Origin: Vitellaria paradoxa
Taxonomy: Eukaryota > Streptophyta > Magnoliopsida > Ericales > Sapotaceae
Reading direction: 5' to 3'
NCBI GenBank assembly: GCA_019916065.1
Contig: CM034242.1
Span: 45,878,626 to 45,942,625 of the forward strand
DNA: 64,000 nucleotides
Positions 25,694 through 38,059 of this stretch are shown piece by piece. Under the pieces are notes generated by a model. The model was not told the origin of the DNA, ran no database searches, and saw only the letters and a list, made by a program, of their open reading frames with translations. Position 1 is the stretch's first letter. Each line of letters opens with the position of its first letter. A program made the translations under genes and the position numbers.

Positions 25694-26383
25694 GGGTCCG
25701 ATTGGATGATGCTAAAATTTCAGGGGATAAGTTTTAGAGAGGGTATAAGATAAAAGGGGATATTATTTTTAGAGGGTTGGCCCACATTGATGATGTGATG
25801 TGTTTGGAGGGGGATAACTTTTGACTTGGTTTGGATATTTTATAAATAAGAGGGGGTGAATGATGAAAAAAGCAGTCAAATGACTCTTTTGCCCTTGTGG
25901 TGTTCCAGACTTGACTACCCATTAAATTAAATATTAAATTACAAAACCCAGTCTATTTAATTATTTTTGAACAATTTGAAGTTATATTATTTATTTCATT
26001 GAAAATTTAATTTTTTATAAATTTATTTAAACAAAATTTTTTTTAAATATGTACTTTTGAATGGTTAGTTATTATTTAATTTTATTTTTAATTATATTTA
26101 TTTTGACTTGTTGGCCTATCTATTATTTTTTTACTAACATTATATTTATTTTAATCAAATTAATGAGGGCTAAAAATATCAAAACAATAGCCATTCCCCC
26201 CGATAAATTTTGGTTAGGGTCGAGGGCGCCCAAATTTTATCCGAAAGATGACCGCGAGAGAGGAAAAGTGAAGACCCGGGAGGGGGTAAGTTTGGTTGCT
26301 AAACCATAGCAAAGGGGTGAGATCCACCCGTATGGCCGGGTAAAATAGTTGGAGGGAGGCTTTCTCCGCATCCAAGCGGGGCC
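25694..26383. mobile_element. Tourist-like (PIF/Harbinger type) non-autonomous element, 690 bp
   Basis: The left end GGGTCCGATTGGATG and the reverse complement of the right end GGCCCCGCTTGGATG match at 12 of 15 positions. Both sides are flanked by TTA, the standard 3-bp target duplication of PIF/Harbinger elements. No transposase is encoded. Internal sequence is A/T rich with a purine-rich right part. Confidence 0.75.
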
Positions 26384-26589
26384 TTAGGGATAGTAGAGTT
26401 GGTAAAATCCAAAGTTAAGCCAGGTTTTTGTTAGGGTGTAATAGATTTTAAATTAAAAGCTTGAGTCAATATTTTTTTTAAACACCAGTTCACACACTAA
26501 TATTTATTTTCAAACTCTCTCAATAAGCCTGATATAATAAAATATACGATTATAAAATCGTATAATAAAAAAAATTAACCATATATTAT

Positions 26590-26988
26590 GGCATCGTTTG
26601 GAATTCTGAAAAACAAAATAAATATCCAAAAAACTCTGTTTTGTTTCCCGCCATTACTAATTAAAATTTTTCCCGCTTTTACTAAAAACCCAAAATTCGC
26701 TTAAAAAAATCAAAAATTCGGAAAGAGGTTAACCGAATGCATAAATTTTTTTTGACAATCAAATTCTCCTAGTTGAAAACTTTCAAACGAGTACCATTGT
26801 TACTATTTTTTATGAATTTTTTTGAATCCGTGGGAACGGATTTGGAAAACTGTTCCCACGGTTTTGAAAAAATGAGTGTTATTTTTTGAATCCGTTAGAA
26901 CGGTTTGGTAAAACCATTCTAACGGATTTTCCGCCAAAATTAACGCAAACCACATTTTTTCTTATTTTTTATCACTCCAAACGCTACC
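26590..26988 (+). mobile_element. Tourist-like MITE with double internal hairpin (family member 1)
   Basis: Ends GGCATCGTTTGGA and, in reverse complement, GGTAGCGTTTGGA, flanked by TAT on both sides. It shares a long internal core with the elements at 27036-27401 (opposite strand) and 53482-53841 (same strand), including AACTTTCAAACGAGTACCAT and a GTGGGAACGGATTTGGAAAA hairpin. Only this copy carries a second hairpin (26889-26928). Length 399 bp, no coding capacity. Confidence 0.8.
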
Positions 26989-27035
26989 TATATACGTCAA
27001 ACTATTTTCTAATTTAAACAAGTTATGATAATTCA

Positions 27036-27401
27036 GGGCTCGTTTAGGGTAAAAAAAATAATATAAATTGAGATAAAATGTGGTTTAGGGTTAATTTTGG
27101 TGTCATTTTTTTTTTTTGAAAAATCACAAACCGTGGGAACGATTTTCCAAATCCGTTCCCACAGATTCAAAAAAATTTAAAAAAAATAGCGACAATGGTA
27201 CTCATTTGAAAGCTTTCAACACGAAGAATATGATTGTATAAAAAATTTATACATTCGATTAACTTATTTTTAAATTTTTTTATTTTTTTAACGAAATATT
27301 GAAATTTTTTAAAATAAGTGATGGCGAGAAAATTAGAGATAGAAGAATTGTTAGAGATTTATAGAGTTTTTTTACAAATTTTTCTTATGCCAAACGAGCC
27401 C
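27036..27401 (-). mobile_element. Tourist-like MITE, family member 2, opposite orientation
   Basis: A perfect 10-bp terminal inverted repeat (GGGCTCGTTT / AAACGAGCCC) is flanked on both sides by TCA. The internal CCGTGGGAAC...GTTCCCACAG hairpin (27131-27164) and the CAATGGTACTC.TTTGAAAG block are the reverse complement of member 1, which ends only 47 bp away, so the two elements face each other. Length 366 bp. Confidence 0.8.
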
Positions 27402-27815
27402 TCAATTGTTTAAAAAATATGAACCACAACAATGAAACTTAAGGTGTTGAGTAAAATTTTGATTGAAATATATTTTTAAGTGTAAATAATAGTATTCTTG
27501 TATATGTTGTACATATTTTTCAACAAAAAATACAAGGAGGGATATTAATCATGATATAATAATTACTTATAAAATAAATTGGATCAAAAGGCCTCGTGTT
27601 TATTTATATATTATGTTTAAATATTTTAAATAATTAATTGATATGGTGTAAAATTCAGGTTGGGTGCTGGCTATTCGAATTTTCTAAAAATAATATTTTG
27701 AGTTCGGGTGATGTGTCGTCTATCGTATCGTCTGGTATCGCATGGGTTGGACCCTTAATGCAATCCGAAATCTAGGGTTTGTACGAGAAATTGGTGGACT
27801 TGCAAAATTACCCCT

Positions 27816-27816
27816 C

Positions 27817-27847
<31 letters not shown>
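27816..27847. repeat. (CT)n microsatellite in the R3H 5' leader
   Basis: A run of CT dinucleotides ends about 20 bp before the R3H start codon. Such tracts are common in plant 5' UTRs and core promoters. Confidence 0.85.
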
Positions 27848-27848
<1 letters not shown>

Positions 27849-27867
27849 AGTTTCCTTCAACTTCAGA

Positions 27868-30800
27868 ATGAGTCTCACCCAATTCGCTATGGTAAGCAAT
27901 TAATCACGTCTCTCTCTCTCTCCGTCTTGCCCGTGTTTGGGTGTAGAAATTTGTAAAGTGTACTCTGTGGCTTTGGATTTGATCTCTTCTGGGGTCTTGT
28001 TCCTTGAAATTTGGGTTTCAACTCCCACAGTTTTGCAAGTAATTAACAAGTCCCAAATTGGGTCTTGTTTGGAAGTTGTTAATTTTTACTAAGAAATTTT
28101 GTAATCCATGCATTGAAATTCTCCATTTGAATGCTCTGTTTGTTGTAATCTTATGCCTCCTCTGTACCTCATGGCATATATGCATTCTAAGTTGGAAGAC
28201 TTTGGTTTTCTATGAAGGAGGAGAACTGTAGGTCAGTAGGTGGGAATGGAAATATTGAAAAAAAAAATCATCTTTAGTACCTTGTGTTCTCACATTTATT
28301 TGAGTTCCTGTATTGAATAGTGTAATACATCACAAAATGTATTATAATAAAATAGATTAGCTACGGAAATGATCTGGAAATACTATACAACAGCATAAGC
28401 CTTATCCCACTAGGTAGGGTCGGCTACATGACATTACTGTGTTTTATCAAAAATCATATTTTGATGTAAATCATTTATAACAAGGTGAAGATAACTTTTT
28501 TAAGTGTTCTTTTAGGTATTCCTCTATTTCTTCTTATTGGGTTAAAAACCATTTAATCAACTCTCCTCACTAGAGCCTCTAGCAGTCTTCTTTACACATG
28601 GCCAAACTACCTTAACCGGGTTTCTATCATTTTCTCCTCAATAAGTGCAACCCTAACTTTCTCCCTAATATAATCATTCCGAGTCTTGTCTTTTTTTGTA
28701 TGTCCACTCATCCATCTCAACATTCTCAATTCTGCTACACCAATTTTTTGCTCTTTTTGTCCCTTCAATGCCCAGCACTCGCTTCCATAGAGCTTAGCTG
28801 GTCTTATAGCAATTCGGTAAAACTTTCCTTTAGGTTTATTAGATACATTGCGGTCACAAATGACTCCCGATGCATTTCTCCATTTTAACCACCCAGCTTG
28901 TATTCTATAAACAATATCCCCATCAATTTCTTTTTCACCTTGTAAAATCGATTCAAAATATCGAAACCTTGACACTTTTGGTATGCTGTGCTCTCCAATT
29001 TTTATCTCCAAATTATTATTAGCTCGTCTCTTGTTAAACTTACATTCCATATACTCTGTCTTGCTCCTACTTAAACAGAAGCCATTTGATTCTAAGGTTT
29101 CTCTCTACACCTCAAGTTTAGCATTAACTTCTTTTCTCGACTCCTCTACTAAAATTATATCATCCGCAAAAAGCATACATTTAGGCACTGCCTCTTGGAC
29201 TACCAAGGTATCCTATAAATATATTAATTTGATATAAGGGCAAGAAAATCTGTTGAAATTGGAAACTTTTTTGAAAGGTTAATGGTATTAATACCAGCTA
29301 AAAATATCTAGAGAAATTGGGGCATATTAAAAATTCAAGTAAACCTTAAGGTATCTTGACAGGGTCTCAACTTCTTGCTGTATGGGTTCACTCCCTTAGT
29401 TACTTGGTTCATTGCTGTTATCCATCAAAAGAGTATACTGCCAAATTCTACTAGAAATTCAGAACTTTAAACAAGTTACAGATAGTTTCTTTCCTGGTCT
29501 GGATGCATTGGATGGATTTGTGCAGTTGTTTGCTGGCTGCTGTTGAATTTCCGTCCCCCAATTATATGCTAGTTGTTTTTATGTTATTTTGAATGGCCTC
29601 CATCTCGCCTGAGACATAGGTTGCTTCCATTGATTTGCTAATGAAATAAGGGTTGTTCTTGGTGGTGACAGTGCCTCAAGAGATGGAGAACAAGAACCTC
29701 AATGGAAGAGGAATCTAAAGATCTCCACCGGAATTCCTTAGGCTTCACCCTTGCAAGAATTAAGTTGTATCACATAGATAGAATCTCTAATTCTTGAGGC
29801 TCATCTTTGTTGAAAGAAAAGCTATTCAACTATTTTTAATATTGTGACTTTTCTTCTAATTATACTTCAAACAAGCAACATGGATACTCTGACAACTAGA
29901 AACTTTCTAATGCAAGTAAAGAGCACATACAAGAAGCCATTTTTTGGATAAGTAAAACCCATACAAGGAACCAATAGCTCAATATGAAATAGGTTTCATA
30001 TTTTATAATAACCAAAGACAATTAAGAAAACAGTGTTTTATCCTCCTATTTCAGTCTAATATACACAAGGGAGAAATATGGAGAAATATTTGAAGCAGTC
30101 TTTAATTGATGGAAGGTCGCTTAATGTTTGAGCATGGTACCATTTGGTTACAACCATAGTTGACCCACAAAGTCGTTGCTTTTGTGAATTCTGTTTTGTT
30201 TTGTCTGTATTTGTTTAAGTCCCTATTTTCTTCGAGCCTCGCGGTTGTGTATTAATATCAACTTATTAAAATGCAGGTTGAAGAGTTGGCTTCTCTTATC
30301 AAGGACAATCTTCCTTGCAAGCACCTTGTTCTTTCAATGGAAGAAGCCTTTATAACTTTCCTTCAAGATGATCAAAGGTGTCTTTTGATTAACAACATTA
30401 GTGATAATATTATTGAAGTTGACTAGTTTGCTAAAGTAGGCAATTGCACCACAACAAGAAGACTGCAAATAGCACAACTTTAGCTCCATAATAATCTTTC
30501 GGATTATTTTTTTATGTATTGAATAACATGTTTCTATCTGTAATAACATTAATGAAATTAAAACAAAACTTTTGTGAAATGTAGGCTAAAAGTAAGGGGA
30601 AAATAAATTTTTGCTTGCAGTTTAAATTGATTATTGCCATTGACGAAAATAGTGTAGCAAGATTCATATAGCCAACCCAAGTGGTGGGCAAAAGGTTTTG
30701 TTGAGCTTTGTAAGACAATTGTGCAAAGGTAGAAAGTTGAGAGAAATATAGGGGGATGAGAAAAGAGAGAAAATGCGACAAAAGGTTGCGCCACCATTTT

Positions 30801-33800
30801 CAAGTGGATGATAGAAATTGAATTTTTCTAGAAGTTGTTCTTTTTGTCTCTATTGCTTCTAGAATCTAACACCAAGAAGATCCAACACCAAGAAGGCAAG
30901 TGGTTGATACGAGTTTATTGAGCACATCACCTTCCCTAGAGTAAGCAAGAACATAGCCTAAATGCAATTTTTATCCTTTAAGATGGAGAATTTATCTCTC
31001 CTGCCTACTTTACAGGTTGTATATATCAGTCTTGTTTCTTCTTACTCCCTCCTTTAAATATTTTATTATTTATTGCATGTTTGCCATACCTTGCCTTTAA
31101 TCTTTACTTGTTAAATAGAACATGTAACCTTGTTTATCCTACAGAACACATATCTTGTTATTTGTGCCTATCCCTGTCCTCTTCTTTATTCATCGTTATC
31201 CTCTAAGATGGTTGTCATGCTCTACATTTTGCCATACTTAGTAGCAAACTCTACAACTCAACTATAACTTCTTCCTCTATTACAATAGAGCTCAACCCAT
31301 TTTCATTAGGAAAGATTTATACGTATACAAGAGTCAATTATGTACTAAAAGATGCGATCCATCCTGGATGCAATAAAGCATGCTCTACAAAGCGACAAAA
31401 ACATAAAGCAGATATGTACATGTGTGCTGTACAACAAAGGTAACTCCAATAATGAAGTGGGAGAAGCAGAAGGTATCATCTGTCCTGTGTACGAGCCTTG
31501 GCATGTCGTACCAGCCCCCTCTCTAGGATGTTGCCTCTAATGCAAGTCGTCGTTTTCATCATGGCCAAAGGCATTCTGGATCTACATCTCTAGAGCCTCC
31601 ACAACAAATTTTTATTTTTCCAAAATCTCTTCTTCCCCTCCCCCCCCCCCCCAAAAAAAAAAAAAAAACTAGTTTAGCTCTCACTCAACCGTTGATCTCA
31701 TTCCATTTTGTGTGGTTTACAACACTCCTCTGATTAGCCTTTTCTATCCACATTATCTTGATAAAATTTTTCCCATTTTAAGTTTGTCATTAATTATTAA
31801 TTTGCTTTTTTGAATGAAGTTTTTAGTTCGTCAACCTTAATAATCCTTGATATTGTTTCATTTCATCTCTTCCATTAATATGTAGAAGAAAGAACTCCTT
31901 TAGCATGGTTGATCTCTTATAGCAATCTGTCTTTAAGAATTGGAAATGAAGCTATCTATTGAGGGAAGTGTGTTAAATGATTGATGCTGTAATGCAGTTC
32001 AGATGGGGTGCTGGAGTTGGAACCAATGAATGCATACAACCGTCTTCTCTTGCATCGTCTTGCAGATATTTTTGGGTAATTCTCTTAGGCTCTTCTTTTC
32101 TCTTTTCTCCTTGTCCTACTTTTATTTTTAATCTGGTATTTTAGCGGTGAAAATTATTTTGACCATATAATATGTCATTCTTTCCTTACTTATGGTCTTC
32201 TAATATTGAAGACTTCTAGTGTTTGTCTTATTGTACTAGGTTTTCCCATCAATCTTTTGGTGAAGGAGAAGATCGGCATTTAATTTTGGAGCGCTGCCCA
32301 GAGACATCAATGTATGTACAAGGGTAATCATGGCCCTTGCTTTGAAATCTTTTGAATTTTTTCTGCAATTGCAGCTTTTCTGCCAGTGCATTATGCTTGT
32401 TTGTCTTTTTTTTTTTTTGGGGGGGGGGGGTGTAAGAGATGAATACTATAGAAGAGGCAGCAAGGACCCCTGTATGAAGCAAGAGGATCAAAATAGAAAC
32501 CTACATCTCTACATATCAATTTACTTAAGACCTCTGCAAAATTCAAAAATTAATGCTTGCTGCCTCAAAATCCAACTATACAAAAGGGAGAGTCTACTTT
32601 TCATTTTGATTGAAGGGTTTTCACTTCTTTGAAAGGTCCTTCAGTTTCACTCACCAAAATGATCCTCATCAGTTCATGAGACACCAAAAGCCATGTATAT
32701 TCCCTCCTCTTGTACATGTAGCTCCTTTCCAAGACAAAATAAAATGCCTAATGTACTATGGGAACACCCAACAAAGAACCTTGAATTGTCCAAGAATAAG
32801 AGGCTAGATTTCTTTGGCCATTAGTTAATGGACAAGAAAATGACCCACTGATCATTTACTTTTCCACTTGCAACACCAATCAACATGAATCTCTCTTCTT
32901 CTTTCCAAGTTGTCTATAGTAAGGTTCTTGCCTTGTGCATTGCAATCCAAACATGAATCTGTTTTTGTTGAAATTGAAAAGAGAAGGATATGGTTTGTTT
33001 TGTAAAGCTTGAACTTATGCCTAGATGATTTGATTATGGCACTTCATATCCTTTTTTCCCTTATATCTTATATTTTTTCAATGTTGAATTGCAGACCTTC
33101 TATCCTTGTTGGTGATTTGTTGTGTCAGTATGATGAACTTCAGCCTGCAGTAACTTCACACCAACTATTAAGGAGAAACAAAGATTCCTCAGGTTAATAT
33201 GCATATTTATATTTTTACCAAAAAGCAAATCCAAGTCAATGGGCCACTTGTATTTCACTCAGAATCCACAATATGTTTATATGCTCACTGTTACTAGCAT
33301 TTTTTGTATTCTTGTTGATCATTGGATACTTCAGTATGAGAAAGAGTATCAGCAATCTTTAGAATCATTTGAACCCTATTGGTTGGCTCAGTCATCATCT
33401 CAAAGGTCAAAATCACAATAAAATCTAAATAGTAACTAAATAAGAATTTTCTTTTCTTAATAATGTTTGCTTGAACAATTCTTCTCTCTCAAAGCTGATG
33501 GTTTAATATTTTTCTACCTTTGATTTCATCTTTTGGCTTTCCAAGATCAAATATTGCATTTGGCATCCATGATTTTATATCACTCAGATGTGCTATAAAC
33601 TTTGAATGGAAGGTCACTGAAAATAATTCAACTTATGTTGTGGCATGTTACTATTCTTTAAATTGCTTCAGGAATGCGGTTACGTGTCTCTGCCTGTGTT
33701 GGAAAGTAGCACATTGCTTACCACTTAAGACAATCCAAATTGTGGAGTCTCAGCCCATTTTATGTGTTTCAGATTTGAAGGCAGAAACAACTGCAATTCA

Positions 33801-34374
33801 GTTTTCACTGGAGGAGAGAGAAGCAGCTTATCTGGCAGCCCGTGAGCGAATATTTACTAGATGTGATGGTGAGACAATTGAAAGTGTGAGGCAGAAGCCA
33901 CGAAGCATTCCTGTGGTTGCTCGCCGGATGATTGCACATGCACTTGGACGAAGAATTAATCCTTCCAATCAAGCAGTCAGTGGTACGGATATTAAAGAAC
34001 AGGGAGAGCAAAATGATGAGATGAATAGTCAAGAGAAGGGACAAAGTGATACCAATCTGGGCGTGGGAGTTTGTCAAGAGACCGATTCGCCATCTAGCCC
34101 AAAGGTGAATCCAGATTGTAAACCCGAAGTTAGTAACTTCGATAGTAGGGCATCATCGCATACTGAAAAGATGCTGTCACCAAGACCAGCTGACAAAACG
34201 TCCGTTAAGCCTAGAATATCTCAAACACGAAGGAAGGAGATGGGTTTCAATAAAGACAACTTGAAAGAGGAGCATATCGGGGCAGCAAAGAGAATGTTTG
34301 CTCATGCCTTGGGATTCCAGTCAGCAAAAGGAGGAAATCTTTCTAATTGCGGGGGCACAAAGCAAACCGGGTAA
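27868..34374 (+). CDS. R3H-domain protein (single-stranded nucleic-acid binding), plant type
   Basis: Six exons: 27868-27891 (only 24 nt, MSLTQFAM), 30277-30377, 31998-32075, 32240-32311, 33095-33192 and 33773-34374; 324 aa, all phases consistent. The R3H motif is Arg57-x3-His61 in NRLLLHRLADIFGF, followed by GEGEDRHLILERCPETSIPS. Next comes ILVGDLLCQYDE, then a conserved LEEREAAYLAARERIF block and PVVARRMIAHALGRRI, which has a second, weaker copy, AAKRMFAHALGF, near the end. The domain order resembles plant R3H/SUZ-like proteins such as Arabidopsis At1g03250 by recall. R3H domains bind single-stranded nucleic acids. The sequence shows no catalytic motif, so its cellular role is unknown. The frame ends at TAA 34372-34374, but the same frame stays open for 50 more codons to TGA at 34525-34527, and the tail may once have been coding. 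Intron 1 (2.4 kb) holds a LINE relic. Confidence 0.87.
28385..29215 (-). mobile_element. RTE-type LINE 3' fragment in R3H intron 1
   Basis: On the minus strand it encodes the end of a non-LTR reverse transcriptase: FADDIILVEESREEVNAKLE (catalytic FADD at 29159-29170), TEYMECKFNKRR, AGWLKWRNASGVICDR, KGKFYRIAIRPAKLYGSECW, AELRMLRWMSGHT and FGHV. Stop codons interrupt the frame (for example in KLEV*RETLE and R*FGHV). The 3' end near 28385 includes a decayed VADPT motif. Only the C-terminal third of the ORF is present, the usual 5' truncation. It is inserted antisense to the host gene. Confidence 0.85.
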
Positions 34375-35896
34375 GCTTTGGGTGTTTGTCTTTCAGTGTT
34401 TCAAAGTGGTCTCACTAAGTTCTCGACTGCTTGGTATCCAGATGAAAAGCTCTCAGTGCCTTCCCGAACAATTGGATCATCAAATGGGCCTACACGACGT
34501 CCTAATGTCAAGAGGGTGAACCTCTGATATTTTAGTGATGGCTCACTCAGTGGCTTCATATACATAAATTTATTGTGAAAGAGCAAGTTGGTGGTATTGT
34601 GGTATTTTGTTTTAGCAGACTCATATAGCTCATGCTCGTAATACTAGGAACAAACTTTTGTCAAAATTAAGGAGCCCCAAAAGCTTAGGTGGAGTCAGTT
34701 CACCAATCTTGGCCGAGAAAGGAGTGTCTTTGTTGCTGGCCACATATTTTGTGATATGTTTCTCGGGTTGGGTTTCCTTTGTGGTTATGTTTGTTGTTTC
34801 CTTTGGGATGATATGTGTCTAAGCCAGGTTATTGCCCTGTTATGTTTTCTTAAGGTGGTGTTGTATAATGTTAATTGTAAAATTCAATCTATCTGTACAT
34901 TTGAATATTTTAGGGTTCTTTTCTTATGAAAATTAACAGCCCTATTTTGCTTTGTGTTGGAAATTTTAGTCCTTTTTTTTGGGTTTGGCTTTGTTGGTGG
35001 GTGGTTTTTTTTTTTTTTTTTTTTTTTGAGGGGGGGGGGGGGGGGGGGTTGTGGATTTGACTCTCTAAATTGATTTGTGATTGAGATTAGCTGGTTCCAT
35101 TTTTGTTCTGAATGGAGAGGCATGGGGGCATTGCTGGAAGCATCAAGTAGCTTTGGCTGGTAATTTTCATTAGCTTCTGGATCCTAAAAATGGTCTTTTG
35201 GTGCTTCAAAATGCTGTGGCGAGAGCAATTATTTGGGTTGTAGATTCCTACCTCAAAATAATGTTGCGAGAGCAATCTAATTTTTATTATTATTATTTTT
35301 TTTTTTGAGAGAACAATCTAATTTTTATTGAGATGATTGTTTTTCTATTTGAAATCACGTTAATTTAATTTTATTTTCTCGTGTTTTTATACGTTATTGT
35401 ATGCAAAAATATTAGCTAATGGCCACATTTGAAGCAAATCAAAGCTCAATTCGGCGTTATGGATCCCCTCTGCCCCAATATATCCCTATTAGGGCAATCT
35501 AATTATTCTTGAGATAATTGTTTAAATTTGTTTTGTAACTAATATTTTGGCATACATCACACGTAAAAATATGCAATAATAGAATTAGATTCATGCAAAT
35601 TTGCGTTATAAGGGCAATCATTTCAAGAACAATAAGAATGCTCTAAATATAGCTTTTTTGGGATATTGATGGATGTTAAAACACTAATTTGAACTCCAAT
35701 TGCCTATAAACTTTGACTGTAATTAGTATTTTTGCATAGGACACATCGACCTTTTGGTATTTAAAAACTTGGGAAAATGATAGTGATTTTGGCACTAAAA
35801 TAATACAAAATTGTTAAGTGTGTCGTCAACATATGAAATATATTAGTATTATCGTACAATACAATAAAACTTACCACCAAGCGTCTATTAAAAATT

Positions 35897-36233
35897 GAGT
35901 GTTTGGTGGCACAAATTTTAGTCATTTTTTATATTTTTTTATCAAAAGTTATTAATTGTAATTTTTTGTGTATTGAGTGAAGTAGATAGAATTTTTTAGC
36001 AACTTTTTACAACTTTTAGGTATTTGATAAAATTTTTGACAACTTTTGAGATTTTTTAGTAACTTCTGACGACTTTTAATAACTTTTAACAAATTTTAAC
36101 AACTTTTGGTAACTTTTGAATTGAGAAATTAGTGTAGTAGAGCAAAAAATTAATAAAAGCTGATAGTTTACCAATCACTCAAAAATCAAAAATTGATAAT
36201 TTTCTATTAAAAATTTTGTTACCGAACGCCCCC
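35897..36233. mobile_element. MITE-like element with internal AACTTTT repeats
   Basis: The left end GAGTGTTTGGTGGC and the reverse complement of the right end GGGGCGTTCGGTAAC form an imperfect terminal inverted repeat. The interior (about 35995-36120) is a run of AACTTTTNN-like units. No target duplication is clear and nothing is encoded. Confidence 0.5.
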
Positions 36234-36594
36234 TAAATATGATCAATATTATCAGAGAAAGTGTTATAACTTATTATTCTTTATATCAAGTTATCATTTC
36301 TGCTTAACAAGTTTTTGGTTCTAAGTTTCTAACATTAAATATACCACAATATCGCTCTAATATATCATTGATATGTTTCTACTATAATTTAATACTATTA
36401 ATACTAGTGTTAACTCGTGCAATACATGAAATTGAATAATATTTTTTATGGACGAAATAGAATTTTTAAATACTTTAAAAAATATTTCGACAAAATTACA
36501 TAATTTCATTAGATAATTAAGAATTATTAATTTTATAAATATAATCTAAATTAAAAATATTATTATTAATTGTACGTTGTACTTTATAAAAATA

Positions 36595-37867
36595 CTAGCA
36601 ATTGTCCGTGCCTGAAGTCACAGAAATATAATTTAATGTAAATAATTTAAAATTAAATTTAAAATTAAATTTAAATTTATAAAGCAAACTTAGATTAAAA
36701 AAAGTGTAAAAATAATCTATAAAAATAAAAATCATTAATCAAAAGAGATTAAACTATAAAATTTTATTATTTATTACAAATATTTTCACATTTTTTTAAA
36801 ATATTAATTTAAAATCTTTTATATAAAAAATATTAAAAAAATATATGAGAAGAGGGAGAGAAAAAAATAATTCTGACCATTTAACAAATTCAACAATTGA
36901 AAATACCACAAATTCAAAATTTTAAACTTTTTTATTATATAAATGACATTTTTTATATAAAAAGTATAAAAAAAATATGAGAAGAGTGAGAGAAAAAGAG
37001 AAATAATTCTAACCATTTAACAAATTCAATAGCAGAAAATTTTAAACTTCTAACCATTTAAAAAAAAGTGTAAAATAACTTATAAAAATAAAAATCATTA
37101 ATCAAAAGAGATTAAAGTATAAAATTTTATTATTTATTACAAACATTATCACATTTTTTAAAATATTAATTTAAAATCTTTTATATAAAAATATTAAAAA
37201 AATATTAGAAAAGGTAGAGAAAAAAATAATTCTGACCATTTAACAAATTCAACAGTTGAAAATACCTCAAATTCAGAATTTTAAACTTTTTATTATATAA
37301 ATAACATTTTTTATATAAAAAGTATTAAAAAAATATGGAAAGAGTGAGAGAAAAAAATAATTCTAGCCATTTAACAAATTTAATAGTAGAAAATTTTAAA
37401 CTTCCTTATTATATGAATGACACATAAGTTTTAAGAACATTTGGATGTGAGTAAAAGGATTTTTTTTAAATACACTTTTACACTATGTGTCATTCATACA
37501 CTTCTCATATTTTTTTAATACTTTTTATATAAAAAATGTCATTTATATAATAAAAAAATTTAAAATTTTGAATTTGTGGTATTTTCAACTATTGAATTTG
37601 TTAAATGGTCAGAATTATTTTTTCTCTCCCTCTTCTCATATTTTTTAATATTTTTTATATAAAAGATTTTAAATTAATATTTTAAAAAATGTGATAATGT
37701 TTGTAATAAATAATAAAATTTTATACTTTAATCTTTTTTTATTAATGATTTTTATTTTTATAGATTATTTTTACACTTTTTTTAATCTAAGTTTGTTTTA
37801 TAAATTTAAATTTAAATTATTTACATTAAATTATATTTTTGTGCCTTCAGGCACAGACAATTGCTAG
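36595..37867. mobile_element. 1.27-kb foldback element with long inverted arms
   Basis: It starts CTAGCAATTGTCCGTGCCTG and ends with the inverse, CAGGCACAGACAATTGCTAG. The left side contains two tandem copies of a ~360-bp unit (about 36699-37062 and 37063-37415); the right side (about 37484-37867) is an inverted copy of one unit plus the left terminus. Transcribed, it would fold into a hairpin several hundred base pairs long. No protein is encoded. Confidence 0.75.
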
Positions 37868-38059
37868 TGATATAATAAAAATAGACAAAGTGTTAAAATT
37901 GACAAAATATTTACAATAGAAAATATGGAGTAAAAAATAAATTTATATTTGAGTTATTTGTAAGTCAAATATATAATTTTGTATCTTTATTTAAATTTAA
38001 AATTTATATTTTAAAATTAAAATATTATTTTAAATAAAAAAATATTATTTTTGTGTCTT

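Larger units (their letters stand above)
25174..27867. other. Transposon-rich intergenic region and R3H gene promoter
   Basis: After the USP-kinase 3' UTR the region holds a 690-bp Tourist-like element and two members of a smaller Tourist-like family in inverted orientation (listed separately). The right end, with (CT)n at 27816-27847, is likely the promoter and 5' UTR of the R3H gene. No coding region is recognised; 26061-26309 is a chance frame inside the 690-bp element. Confidence 0.6.

Noticed and set aside
28983..29237. Plus-strand 84-codon frame in R3H intron 1
   Set aside because: Antisense shadow of the LINE reverse-transcriptase relic.
30334..30803. Three overlapping minus-strand frames in R3H intron 2
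   Set aside because: No recognised domain, different frames over the same bases, and they lie in an intron of a well-supported gene; a transposon relic is possible but unproven.
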